DNA of 14,352 nucleotides from JAFGOG01 sp034429215 (GTDB lineage Bacteria > Chloroflexota > Anaerolineae > JAAYZQ01): positions 1-14,352 of the forward strand of contig DAOUGI010000119.1 of the NCBI GenBank assembly GCA_034429215.1, written 5' to 3'. Positions 1 through 5,531 of the stretch are shown here, one piece after another. The notes below the pieces were generated by a model. It saw only the letters and a list, made by a program, of their open reading frames with translations. It had not been told where the DNA came from and ran no database searches. Positions within the stretch are counted from its first letter, which is position 1. Every line of letters begins with the position of its first letter. The position numbers were made by a program, and so were the translations under genes.

Positions 1-15
1 AGCTTCCTGGAAGGT
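1..15. repeat. 15-bp dispersed palindromic arm (right-arm orientation)
   Basis: AGCTTCCTGGAAGGT begins at the first base of the window. It is identical, or identical as reverse complement, to copies at 8678, 9936, 9954, 13699, 13718, 13856 and 14270, with a one-mismatch copy at 8641. Whether a partner arm lies to the left cannot be seen. Confidence 0.85.
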
Positions 16-23
16 ATGGTGCC

Positions 24-161
24 TTATCTCAAGGCGCTTAGTATGTCGACGGTGGCGGTTGGCGCTGCGGTGATGGCCTCCACCGATGGGACCAGGGTCA
101 CGATCGCCAGGTAGACGGCGATCGTCAGGATGGCCAGGAAGATCAGGGCCTCGGTTTTCAT
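24..161 (-). CDS. 45-residue single-pass membrane miniprotein
   Basis: A short ORF starts MKTEALIFLAILTIAVYLAI and ends in TAA at 24-26. Residues 5-25 form one strongly hydrophobic segment, followed by a short polar tail (PSVEAITAAPTATVDILSALR). That suits a small membrane protein or an uncleaved signal anchor. Its ATG overlaps the stop of the preceding 201-residue gene as ATGA (158-161), a classic translational-coupling arrangement, so I consider it real despite its size. It is the last gene of the packaging operon visible here, and the AGCTTCCTGGAAGGT repeat arm follows 8 bases after its stop. Small membrane proteins in this position of phage operons are sometimes holins or spanin-like. Nothing in the sequence proves that, and I assign no function. 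Confidence 0.6.
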   Translation of the reverse strand: MKTEALIFLAILTIAVYLAIVTLVPSVEAITAAPTATVDILSALR

Positions 162-763
162 TCGGGATCGGGTCCCAGGGCGACCAGGATCTGGCGGCAC
201 GTCTCGCGGATGTCGCGGGCGATGGCCAGCAGATCGTCGGGCGTGGTCGGGTCGGTCCAGGCGAAAGAGACGTCAATGTGGGTGTGGTTGGTGCCGGCCA
301 ACATGCCCAGGCCGGCGATCATCTCGCTGTTTTCGTCCAAGCCGTGGATCCACACTGCGTGGGGGCCGCCTCCTGGCGGCGAGTAGTAGGCGCCGCGGCC
401 CATGCACAGGTCGACGGTTCCGCGGTCGCCGGTGCGCGTGTCGGCGGTGTCGGCTCGGCCCAGCCAGCCGGCGGCGGGGTCGATGGGTGCGTCGGGCCAG
501 TACCAGGCGACGCGTTTACCGATGACGGGGCGGCCGTCCCGGGCAACGCTCACGCCGATGGCGTTGGGCGCGTGGGGGGTGGGGGTGGACGCGGCGGCGG
601 TCCCCTGAAGGGGATCTGCGTGGTCGGCGTGGATCTGGATGCAGCTCAGAGCCCAGCCGGGCAGGTCGGCGGCCGGCCGGGGGTGGACCTGGACGTCGCC
701 CATTTTGGCGACGAGCTGGTCAAAGGTGATCGGCATGCCGTTTTCGTCGTAGATTTCTAGCAT
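158..763 (-). CDS. Phage-cluster protein, 201 aa, beta-sandwich-like
   Basis: The start chosen is ATG at 763 (MLEIYDENGMPITFDQL). It lies one base after the portal stop codon, so the two genes are probably co-translated. A longer frame reaches back to 1051, but that part is only the portal gene read in another frame. The body (about residues 70-180) has the pattern G-x-P-V-x-G-x-R-V-A-W-Y-W-P-D, then MGRGAYY, GPHAVWIHG and GLGMLAGTNHTHID. I recall similar motifs in small beta-sandwich modules attached to Chloroflexota envelope or phage-associated proteins, possibly sugar- or surface-binding, but I cannot name the family. The C-terminal 25 residues look helical. A palindromic element at 601-617 lies in frame (DPLQG). 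Place in the operon suggests a virion or tail-associated role; this is inference. Confidence 0.7.
   Translation of the reverse strand: MLEIYDENGMPITFDQLVAKMGDVQVHPRPAADLPGWALSCIQIHADHADPLQGTAAASTPTPHAPNAIGVSVARDGRPVIGKRVAWYWPDAPIDPAAGWLGRADTADTRTGDRGTVDLCMGRGAYYSPPGGGPHAVWIHGLDENSEMIAGLGMLAGTNHTHIDVSFAWTDPTTPDDLLAIARDIRETCRQILVALGPDPE
601..617. repeat. In-frame palindrome shared with 2427-2443
   Basis: The 17 bases TCCCCTGAAGGGGATCT are the exact reverse complement of 2427-2443. The core is a six-base stem (ATCCCC/GGGGAT) with a four-base loop. Here it lies within the 201-residue gene and encodes the loop-like DPLQG; at 2427 it is intergenic. Confidence 0.7.
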
Positions 764-764
764 G

Positions 765-2303
765 TTAGGATGTCTCCTTGGCTGGAATGTTTCTCTGATT
801 GGGATCTCCCCCCTCACCCTCACCCTGCCCTCTCCCAGAGGGAGAGGGATCGGCGGAGCGGGCGCGCTTGATGGCCTGGACGGTGTGGTCGTGCCAGCCG
901 TGGCGGCGGAGGTAGAACTCGAGGGGCAGGCCGGCGTCTGTGGCCAGGCCGGCGTTGGTCCAGAAGGCGGTCTCTTCTTCGTCGCGGTCGGCCTGAGCGA
1001 CGTCGAACACCGGCCGGCTGCCGATCGAGTGGTCGAGCCGGCCGCGGGCATAGCTGCCCAGGTCGAATCCGTCGATCTGCCGCCGGTGCCCCGCGATCGC
1101 CACCGCCATGTTCTGCGCCCGCACCAGCGCGTCGTCGTACAGCGCCCGCCGCTGCAGCGCCTTTGTCTCCACCGGCTGGCGGGCCACCTCCAGCGTCCGC
1201 CCGCTGACCGTCCCGGTCAGCCGCAGGTTGTCGAACCGCAGCTCCGGATAGTCCCGCTCCAGCTCGCGCACCAGCGCCTCAATGTGGGCCAAAACGCCGT
1301 CGATGTCCAGGTCGGCGATCAGCGCCTGCGCCTTGGACTGCGGATCCTTGGCGAACAGCATCATCGTCTCCTCGCGGCCCGGCTCGGGGATCGAGTCGGT
1401 CGAGTCGCGGCCGCTGATCAGGATCGGCTTTTGGACCTTGTCGACCCCGCTGATCAGCCACGGCGCCTTGACCGTGAGCCGGATCTGGTCGGTCAGCATG
1501 CTGGCCAGGTCGTCCACCTCGCGGATCTTGGCCAGGGCCGGGTGCAGCTCGCTCCAGCCCCAGTCCAGGCCCACGTTGTTGTGCTGGATGACGACGAGGG
1601 GGATGAAACCGTACGGCTCGACCCACTCGGCGGCCTGCCCGTTCCACGGGTAGGGCTGGCCGTTGAGGTAGGTGCGAAAGATCACCTCATCGCCCGCGCC
1701 CCGCTCGGCCGTCTCGGTGTAGGTGACCGTCTGGGGCGCACCGCCGTGCGCCCCTGCGGGGTGGGGGCGGGTTTCCTGGATCGTGTAGGCCTTGACGTTG
1801 CCGAACGGGTCCATCTGCACGTCGGCCAGCGTGGCCGGGTGGACCGGCTCCAGGTAGGTCTTGCGGCGCTCGGTGTCGTCGATCACCCGGATCGCCACGT
1901 CGCCGAGGACCGCCCCCCACAGCGTGCACACGTCCTTCTTGATCGCCCAGTTCGACCACCTCCAGATCTGCGCGATGGCTTTGCGGACCGGCTCGTACCG
2001 CGCCGCCACCGGCAGCGCCCCGCCGCGCCCCTCCTCCAGGTCGAGCGCCCCGCCCCACAGGTGGGTCTTCCAAAACTCGCCCAGGCGATACGCCGGGTTG
2101 TACAGGTTGCGGGCGTGCTTGTAGACGCCAAAGGTCGATTTATAGGCCGTCGCCCACGAGTGGATCGACCGGTAGGCCGTATTCTCGTACAGGCTCCACA
2201 GCAGCGCGTATCGCATCTGCCGCGCCCCAAAATCCTCCCACCCCTCGGGCGCCTGCACGTCCGCCGACAAGAACGCCTCGCGGAAGGCTCGTAGTCCGGT
2301 CAT
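765..2303 (-). CDS. Phage portal protein (SPP1 gp6-like type)
   Basis: Portal proteins form the dodecameric ring at the capsid vertex through which terminase pumps DNA. This 512-residue product has the expected size and layout. The N-terminus is helical (about 20-80, with RYALLWSLYENTAY). A mixed wing/stem region includes IKKDVCTLWGAVLGDVAIRV (121-140) and the EPVHPATLADVQMDPFGNVKAY stretch. WVEPYGFIPLVVIQ follows (227-240), then the helical DDLASMLTDQIRLTVKAPWLI segment and a long C-terminal helical part. I chose ATG 2303 because GGAG sits 7 bases upstream. An in-frame ATG at 2327 has no ribosome site and arises inside a TTTTGGA repeat. It follows terL as usual. Two palindromic elements lie in frame: 1733-1754 gives a PAGAHGGAP loop, and 811-848 supplies roughly residues 485-500 near the C-terminus. 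Family assignment is by recognition, not alignment. Confidence 0.85.
   Translation of the reverse strand: MTGLRAFREAFLSADVQAPEGWEDFGARQMRYALLWSLYENTAYRSIHSWATAYKSTFGVYKHARNLYNPAYRLGEFWKTHLWGGALDLEEGRGGALPVAARYEPVRKAIAQIWRWSNWAIKKDVCTLWGAVLGDVAIRVIDDTERRKTYLEPVHPATLADVQMDPFGNVKAYTIQETRPHPAGAHGGAPQTVTYTETAERGAGDEVIFRTYLNGQPYPWNGQAAEWVEPYGFIPLVVIQHNNVGLDWGWSELHPALAKIREVDDLASMLTDQIRLTVKAPWLISGVDKVQKPILISGRDSTDSIPEPGREETMMLFAKDPQSKAQALIADLDIDGVLAHIEALVRELERDYPELRFDNLRLTGTVSGRTLEVARQPVETKALQRRALYDDALVRAQNMAVAIAGHRRQIDGFDLGSYARGRLDHSIGSRPVFDVAQADRDEEETAFWTNAGLATDAGLPLEFYLRRHGWHDHTVQAIKRARSADPSPSGRGQGEGEGGDPNQRNIPAKETS
811..848. repeat. Palindromic dispersed element inside portal 3' end
   Basis: CCCTCTCCC, a three-base loop and GGGAGAGGG (828-848) form a perfect 9-bp hairpin. 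It is preceded by CCCTCACCCTCACCCTG. The same hairpin and flank recur in the opposite orientation at 4665-4697. It is read in frame as the glycine-rich PSPSGRGQGEGEGG near the portal C-terminus. Confidence 0.85.
1733..1754. repeat. Perfect 9-bp hairpin inserted in portal gene
   Basis: GGGGCGCAC, loop CGCC, GTGCGCCCC form a perfect inverted repeat inside the portal coding region. It is translated as part of PHPAGAHGGAP, between two segments that look like adjoining beta strands (VKAYTIQET and TVTYTE). The element resembles dispersed hairpins I recall between genes in Chloroflexota and other genomes. It reads as an in-frame insertion into a surface loop. Confidence 0.75.
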
Positions 2304-2326
2304 TAGATTACTCCAGAAGTTAGCCA

Positions 2327-2356
2327 TTTTGGATTTTGGATTTTGGATTTTGGATT
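2327..2356. repeat. Heptamer tandem repeat TTTTGGA x4
   Basis: Four perfect TTTTGGA units (2327-2354) with a partial fifth lie directly upstream of the portal gene. They create the spurious in-frame ATG at 2327. The mRNA reads this as CAAAATC-type repeats ahead of the real GGAG site at 2311-2314. Confidence 0.9.
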
Positions 2357-2419
2357 GCCGGCGCGGCGGTGATCATCGTCGAGGTTGGCAGGGGCGGAGC
2401 CCTAAACAACGCGACCATA

Positions 2420-2469
2420 ACCACGAAGATCCCCTTCAGGGGATTTGTTGCCTTTGTGTCCTTCGTGGT
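2420..2469. repeat. Nested inverted repeat between terL and portal
   Basis: ACCACGAAG (2420-2428) and CTTCGTGGT (2461-2469) form 9-bp arms. Inside them is the smaller ATCCCC/GGGGAT hairpin (2429-2444) that also occurs in the 201-residue gene. This fills most of the gap between terL and the portal gene, where module genes normally touch. It looks like a late arrival in the operon. Confidence 0.75.
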
Positions 2470-2474
2470 TTCTC

Positions 2475-3911
2475 TCACCCCCGCCAGGCCGACAGCATCT
2501 CTGCCACGTTATCGGCCGTGCGGGGTCCCGGGCAGCCCATCAGGCCGTAGCGCAGCGCGTCGTAGGGGTCGTCGCCGCCATAGCCGTCCTCGCTCGAGTT
2601 CCACTTGAGCACATCCTCCGGCCGGTGCGGATCGTGCACCAGCGCCGGCAAACATTCCAGCAGCCGGGCGCACGTCCGGAAAATGTGCAGCCGCGGCTCA
2701 ATCCCCGCCTCCACATCCCCCAGGCAGCGCAGCGCCTCGGCCGCCCCGTTCACCCGGTCGTCGTCGGCCGGGTCCAGCGCCCAGCCCTCCGCCGCCCACT
2801 GGTCGGCCACGCTCCCCCGGTCCGACGGCCGGGCGGCGAAACAGTCGCGCCCGGCCACGAACGCCGCCAGCCGCTCCCGGCCCATGCTGTGGCGGGCCAG
2901 CATCGCCGTCGCCGCCTGAGAGTGGCGGGCCGGCAGCCAGTGATGCTCCACCAGCTCGTCCACGGCATAGATATTTCCGTCGCCGTCCTGCGCCAGCAGC
3001 ACAATCGCGTTGTTGTGGGTAAACCCATAATCCATCGCCAGCCACACCGTCCAATTGGGCGGGATCGGAAAAGGCTCCACCGCGTGCGTCTCGGCCCGGA
3101 ACGTGGTAAAAAACTGGCCGGCGGCGATGTCCCAGTCGCCGTAGCGCCAGGCGCGCTTTTGCCAGCCGGTGAGGGTGTCGAGGGTGGCCCGGTACTCGGG
3201 GTTGATGAAGACGTTGTCGTCCACCGTCGCCGGGACAAAGCGGCTGCACGTCTCGGCGCTCTCGCTCCCCTCCGTGCCCGACCGCCACGCCTGCCACGGC
3301 CTGACGAACGCCGCCTTGTACCACCCGTGCCCCACCCCTCCCGGATTGGCCGTCGTATAGATCCGCGGCCGCCAGCCGGCCTTCGACGTCCGGTTGCACG
3401 TCCTGATCGCCAGATACTTGCTCAGCGTCAGCGTCGTCGCCTCCTCCACCCCCACCACGTCATACTCCAGCCCCAAATAGGCATCCACGTCGCTCTCGTC
3501 CTTGAAATGCCCCAGCACGATCCGGCTCCCGTTCGCAAAAGTCAGCACCCCCTCCGTCCGCCGCCACTCGTGCTCCAGCGCCCCCAGCGCCTTCACCCGC
3601 AGATCCTCGAACCCCTCCCGGGCCGCCCGGCCCACCTTCCTCAGCAGCAGCGCCTTCAGCCCCGGCTCCCGCTGGCAATCGTCGATCGCTATCTGGCACA
3701 GCATCGCGTGGCTCTTGGCCCCCCCTCGCGCCCCGCCAAACCCCACCTGCGTCGGCCCGCCCGGCTCGTCGCACTCCCGGCACGCCGCGTGAAACAGCAG
3801 CTGCTTCGGCTGCGCCGCGTACATAGCCGCCATAAACCGGGCCGCCTGGTCGCGGGGACACCCCGCCGCGGCCGCCCGCCGTCCAAACTCCATCTCCAGC
3901 CTACTTGCCAT
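2475..3911 (-). CDS. terL: Phage terminase large subunit (ATPase/nuclease)
   Basis: TerL is the packaging motor: an N-terminal ATPase drives DNA into the prohead and a C-terminal RNase H-like nuclease cuts the concatemer. The start chosen is ATG 3911, overlapping the terS stop by 11 bases with GGAGAGGG upstream; the longer frame to 3971 runs inside terS. In the 478-residue product, Walker A is GGARGGAKS (59-67). Walker B is YDVVGVEE (150-157), with the catalytic glutamates at its end. The coupling-like motif TTANPGG lies near 186-192. The nuclease opens with LAMDYGF (Asp294), and late acidic residues occur in GGDDPYDALRYG (about 445-456). All expected motor and nuclease motifs are present, so the gene appears intact. 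Gene order terS-terL-portal is canonical. Confidence 0.93.
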   Translation of the reverse strand: MASRLEMEFGRRAAAAGCPRDQAARFMAAMYAAQPKQLLFHAACRECDEPGGPTQVGFGGARGGAKSHAMLCQIAIDDCQREPGLKALLLRKVGRAAREGFEDLRVKALGALEHEWRRTEGVLTFANGSRIVLGHFKDESDVDAYLGLEYDVVGVEEATTLTLSKYLAIRTCNRTSKAGWRPRIYTTANPGGVGHGWYKAAFVRPWQAWRSGTEGSESAETCSRFVPATVDDNVFINPEYRATLDTLTGWQKRAWRYGDWDIAAGQFFTTFRAETHAVEPFPIPPNWTVWLAMDYGFTHNNAIVLLAQDGDGNIYAVDELVEHHWLPARHSQAATAMLARHSMGRERLAAFVAGRDCFAARPSDRGSVADQWAAEGWALDPADDDRVNGAAEALRCLGDVEAGIEPRLHIFRTCARLLECLPALVHDPHRPEDVLKWNSSEDGYGGDDPYDALRYGLMGCPGPRTADNVAEMLSAWRG

Positions 3912-4269
3912 CGCCGTACACCCTCTCCAGCTCCGCCTCGTACTGCTTGCAGCGCGCCTCGAACCACGCATTCGACGCCTGCCCCTCCCCGCGATCGCTA
4001 AACCCCCGGTCCTTCCCCTGCGTCACCAGCAAAAACCGGATCGCCTGCCACTCCCCGCGGTCCACCAGCTCCAGCAGCTTCGAATGAGCCCGGTCGATCG
4101 ACATCTGCACCGCGTCATCGCGGACCTCCTTGATCGCCGGGCACCGCTCGATATAGTTATAGACCGTCTGGCGCGTGCAGCCCAGTGCCTGCGCCGCCGT
4201 CCCCATCACCCCCTGCGCCTTTGCCAGCGCATCCATCACCTGTTGATGAGTATATCGTGGCCTGTTCAT
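3901..4269 (-). CDS. terS: Phage terminase small subunit
   Basis: TerS recognises the packaging site and loads TerL. The 122-residue product starts MNRPRYTHQQVMDALAKAQG. A clear helix-turn-helix follows at about residues 20-42 (GVMGTAAQALGCTRQTVYNYI), then a helical middle (SKLLELVDRGEWQAIRFLL) of the kind that oligomerises. The tail is charged (FEARCKQYEAELERVYG). The ribosome site is AGGA ahead of ATG 4269. Its 3' end overlaps the terL start by 11 bases. An array of 17-bp direct repeats lies immediately upstream (4295-4395), and a decayed copy of its own 5' end lies at 4511-4594. Confidence 0.88.
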   Translation of the reverse strand: MNRPRYTHQQVMDALAKAQGVMGTAAQALGCTRQTVYNYIERCPAIKEVRDDAVQMSIDRAHSKLLELVDRGEWQAIRFLLVTQGKDRGFSDRGEGQASNAWFEARCKQYEAELERVYGDGK

Positions 4270-4283
4270 CCCTATTCCTGTAG

Positions 4284-4305
4284 GGGCGACCCCCTGTGGT
4301 CGCCC
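4284..4305. repeat. Hairpin element at head of tandem array
   Basis: GGGCGACC, loop CCCTGT, GGTCGCCC form a perfect 8-bp inverted repeat 15 bases upstream of the terS start codon. Its right arm is the unit that has been multiplied in the adjoining tandem array, so the array probably grew from this hairpin. Confidence 0.8.
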
Positions 4306-4395
4306 TCCCTCTGTGGTCGCCCTCCTCTGTGGTCGCCCTCCCTCTGTGGTCGCCCTCTCTCTGTGGTCGCCCTCCCTCTGTGGTCGCCCTCTCCC
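4295..4395. repeat. Six 17-bp direct repeats upstream of terS
   Basis: TGTGGTCGCCCT begins at 4295, 4312, 4328, 4345, 4362 and 4379, giving a period of 17 bases with one 16-base unit. The units differ only in the pyrimidine tail (CCCTC, CTCTC and similar). There are no unique spacers. The array lies in the terS leader. It could serve as an iteron-like binding site, or it may be slippage of a dispersed hairpin arm. Confidence 0.85.
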
Positions 4396-4510
4396 CTTGG
4401 CGGAAACCGCCGTTCGGCGCCGCCAGGAGGGCGCCCGGCACGGACATGGCGACCCCCTCGAAAATAGATTGCTCTTCGCGGACTACAGTCCCCGTCCGTA
4501 GAGCGCCGGA
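4396..4510. repeat. Stack of dispersed repeat fragments
   Basis: This non-coding stretch between the tandem array and the terS fragment holds several short inverted pieces: GGCGGAAACCGCC (4400-4412), GGCGCC near 4417, and GACTACAGTC near 4481. I see no gene in it. One ORF crossing the region is merely the repeats translated. Confidence 0.5.
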
Positions 4511-4524
4511 TTATGATCCGGCGC
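4503..4524. repeat. Hairpin truncating the terS copy
   Basis: GCGCCGGAT, loop TATG, ATCCGGCGC form a perfect 9-bp inverted repeat. Read on the minus strand it provides the last codons (AGS) and the TAA stop of the partial terS copy, so it marks the breakpoint of that gene. Confidence 0.8.
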
Positions 4525-4594
4525 GAGCGATGCCTCTGGCTTTGGCGAGGGCATCGATGACCTGTTGTTGGGTGTAGCGGGGCCGGGTTGACAT
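4511..4594 (-). pseudogene. Truncated second terminase small-subunit copy
   Basis: ATG at 4594, with AAGGA about 10 bases upstream, opens a 27-residue frame: MSTRPRYTQQQVIDALAKAR then GIARAGS and TAA. Its first 20 residues match the neighbouring terS start (RPRY-T-x-QQV-x-DALAKA-x-G) with a few substitutions, while the codons differ widely. It is therefore a diverged paralogue rather than a recent copy. Similarity stops just before the helix-turn-helix, where a hairpin repeat begins. The remaining roughly 95 codons are missing. It is probably a dead remnant, although the start and ribosome site are intact and a short peptide could still be made. Confidence 0.75.
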
Positions 4595-4626
4595 GGGCGG
4601 TGTGTCCTTTGGTTGGGGTTTCCCCC

Positions 4627-4971
4627 TCACCCCAACCCCTCTCCCAGGGGGAGAGGGGCCTTTACCCTCTCCCTCTGGGAGAGGGCAGGGTGAGGGGTGG
4701 GCGCGGGGCGCAAGCGGGGAACGGGGCGGGGAGCGCGGCCGGCCTGCTTCAAGCCGTCGACAGCCGCCTCGAGGCTGGCCAGTGCGGCGCAGGTGTCGCG
4801 CCAGGCGACAGTGTTACGCTCAAGGGCGTCGATGAGCTGGGCCTGGATCCGCTCCTGGGCGGCGAACAGCCTGTCGAGCAGGCGGGCCGCGTAGCGGGCC
4901 ACAGCGGCGGCGGCCAGCAGGAAAAGCACGGCCACCGGAAGCTGCTCGGCCAGCGGTCCCAATAGCTCCAC
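4627..4971 (-). CDS. Small membrane protein with coiled coil, repeat-derived tail
   Basis: I place the start at GTG 4971 because GAGGAGG precedes it by 8 bases. The frame upstream to 5052 crosses the promoter. The 114-residue product begins MELLGPLAEQLPVAVLFLLA, with one membrane helix at about 11-25. A long amphipathic helix or coiled coil follows (about 28-75, RLFAAQERIQAQLIDALERN). Then comes a Pro/Arg-rich linker and, from about residue 92, a tail encoded entirely by a double palindromic element (PHPALSQRERVKAPLPLGEG). Position just ahead of terS in a phage operon and the topology are compatible with a holin or membrane-anchored accessory protein, but no family is recognised. The repeat probably replaced the original stop and may have lengthened the protein by about 20 residues. 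Confidence 0.65.
   Translation of the reverse strand: MELLGPLAEQLPVAVLFLLAAAAVARYAARLLDRLFAAQERIQAQLIDALERNTVAWRDTCAALASLEAAVDGLKQAGRAPRPVPRLRPAPTPHPALSQRERVKAPLPLGEGLG
4636..4697. repeat. Double hairpin forming 3' end of membrane-protein gene
   Basis: Two perfect hairpins sit side by side: CCCCTCTCCC/GGGAGAGGGG (4636-4658) and CCCTCTCCC/GGGAGAGGG (4665-4685). CAGGGTGAGGGG follows. The second equals the portal element at 811-848 in opposite orientation. On the minus strand they are translated as the last 20 or so residues of the membrane protein. Confidence 0.85.
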
Positions 4972-5023
4972 GGTGATATCCTCCTCGGCGCGGTCCCGGT
5001 GGGGGGTGTCCCGCGTCACTATC

Positions 5024-5052
5024 AGGATAGCACAAAACGGACCGGTTGTCAC
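5024..5052 (-). promoter_or_regulatory. Sigma-70 promoter of membrane-protein/packaging genes
   Basis: The minus strand reads GTGACA (-35, 5047-5052), a 17-base spacer and TATCCT (-10, 5024-5029). It lies about 50 bases upstream of the GTG start. The -35 matches consensus at five of six positions. This would let the packaging genes be expressed separately from the HTH gene. Confidence 0.65.
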
Positions 5053-5057
5053 CGGTC
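5040..5057. promoter_or_regulatory. Operator-like palindrome over the -35 box
   Basis: GACCGGT, TGTC, ACCGGTC is a perfect 7-bp inverted repeat whose spacer and right arm coincide with the -35 hexamer at 5047-5052. A dimeric regulator bound here would block the promoter. The HTH gene immediately upstream (5122-5367) is the obvious candidate regulator, but this is inferred from position only. Confidence 0.5.
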
Positions 5058-5121
5058 ACTTTTATATACTTGTCGACAGACTTGCTGATATCAATGTGGC
5101 CAGGTTGGCCTGGGCGCGGAT

Positions 5122-5367
5122 TCAGTCCGTGGGGCCGTCGTCGGGGTCGCTCTCGCCGCGGGCGTAGAGGTACACCGCCTCGGCGGTGGTATCGACGTCG
5201 AGGTAGCGGCGCAGCATGCGCAGGTAGACCTGGTACATGGGCCGGCTGATCCCCAGCTCGCGGCTGATCTGGGCCCCGGTCTTGCCGTGGGCCAGGCCGT
5301 CGAGGATTTTGGTCTCGACGGCGCTAAAGCGCGCCCGCCGGTGGCGTGGCATCGGTTCGTCAGGCAT
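5122..5367 (-). CDS. Small LuxR-type HTH regulator
   Basis: The start chosen is ATG 5367, preceded by AAGGAG at a 7-base spacing. The longer frame to 5448 runs through the promoter. The 81-residue product is almost only a DNA-binding domain. FSAVETKILDGLAHGKTGAQ then ISRELGISRPMYQVYLRMLRRYL matches the four-helix LuxR/GerE pattern, with the turn at ELGISRPMYQVYL where family members have LxIsxxTVxxHl. There is no receiver or ligand domain. The C-terminus is acidic (ARGESDPDDGPTD). As first gene of the phage module it is probably a transcriptional switch for the late genes. The promoter ahead of it is a perfect consensus, and a leader hairpin covers its ribosome site. Confidence 0.75.
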   Translation of the reverse strand: MPDEPMPRHRRARFSAVETKILDGLAHGKTGAQISRELGISRPMYQVYLRMLRRYLDVDTTAEAVYLYARGESDPDDGPTD

Positions 5368-5375
5368 CGGTTCGC

Positions 5376-5391
5376 TCCTTCGGGGGAAGGA
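5376..5391 (-). promoter_or_regulatory. Leader hairpin sequestering the HTH-gene ribosome site
   Basis: In the mRNA, TCCTTC, loop CCCC, GAAGGA form a 6-bp stem whose 3' arm is the Shine-Dalgarno sequence GAAGGAG of the HTH gene. Folding would lower its translation. Confidence 0.5.
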
Positions 5392-5413
5392 TGCAATCTC
5401 TCCCTTGGGGGGG

Positions 5414-5442
5414 ATTATACGCCGGGTGGGGGGATTTGTCAA
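5414..5442 (-). promoter_or_regulatory. Perfect consensus sigma-70 promoter of HTH gene
   Basis: TTGACA (5437-5442), a 17-base spacer and TATAAT (5414-5419) on the minus strand. The expected transcript starts near 5407, about 40 bases ahead of the ATG. The spacer carries a CCCCCC run 3 bases after the -35. A small inverted repeat AGAAC-ATTA-GTTCT (5442-5455) abuts the -35 and could be an operator. Confidence 0.85.
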
Positions 5443-5531
5443 GAACATTAGTTCTATAAATTTGGTGCCGCTCAGGGTGACAGGCTCCAGGGTATTGTTA
5501 GGTGCTCTTGGATGCGATTGCCCTGCCCCTG

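Noticed and set aside
764..1051. N-terminal extension of the 201-residue gene to 1051
   Set aside because: This part is the portal gene in another frame. ATG 763, one base after the portal stop, is the natural start.
762..4001. Long plus-strand ORFs (762-2294, 2445-4001) of about 510 codons each
   Set aside because: They are antisense to the portal and terL genes, whose motifs are clear. The translations are Arg/Pro/Val/His-rich low-complexity sequence typical of the opposite strand of GC-rich genes.
4284..4395. CRISPR array
   Set aside because: The repeats are 17 bases, directly abutting, with no unique spacers, and no cas gene is near.
4157..4447. 96-codon minus-strand ORF across the tandem array
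   Set aside because: It is a translation of the 17-bp repeats (GDHRGRATTE-type periodicity) running into terS in the wrong frame. It has no independent support.
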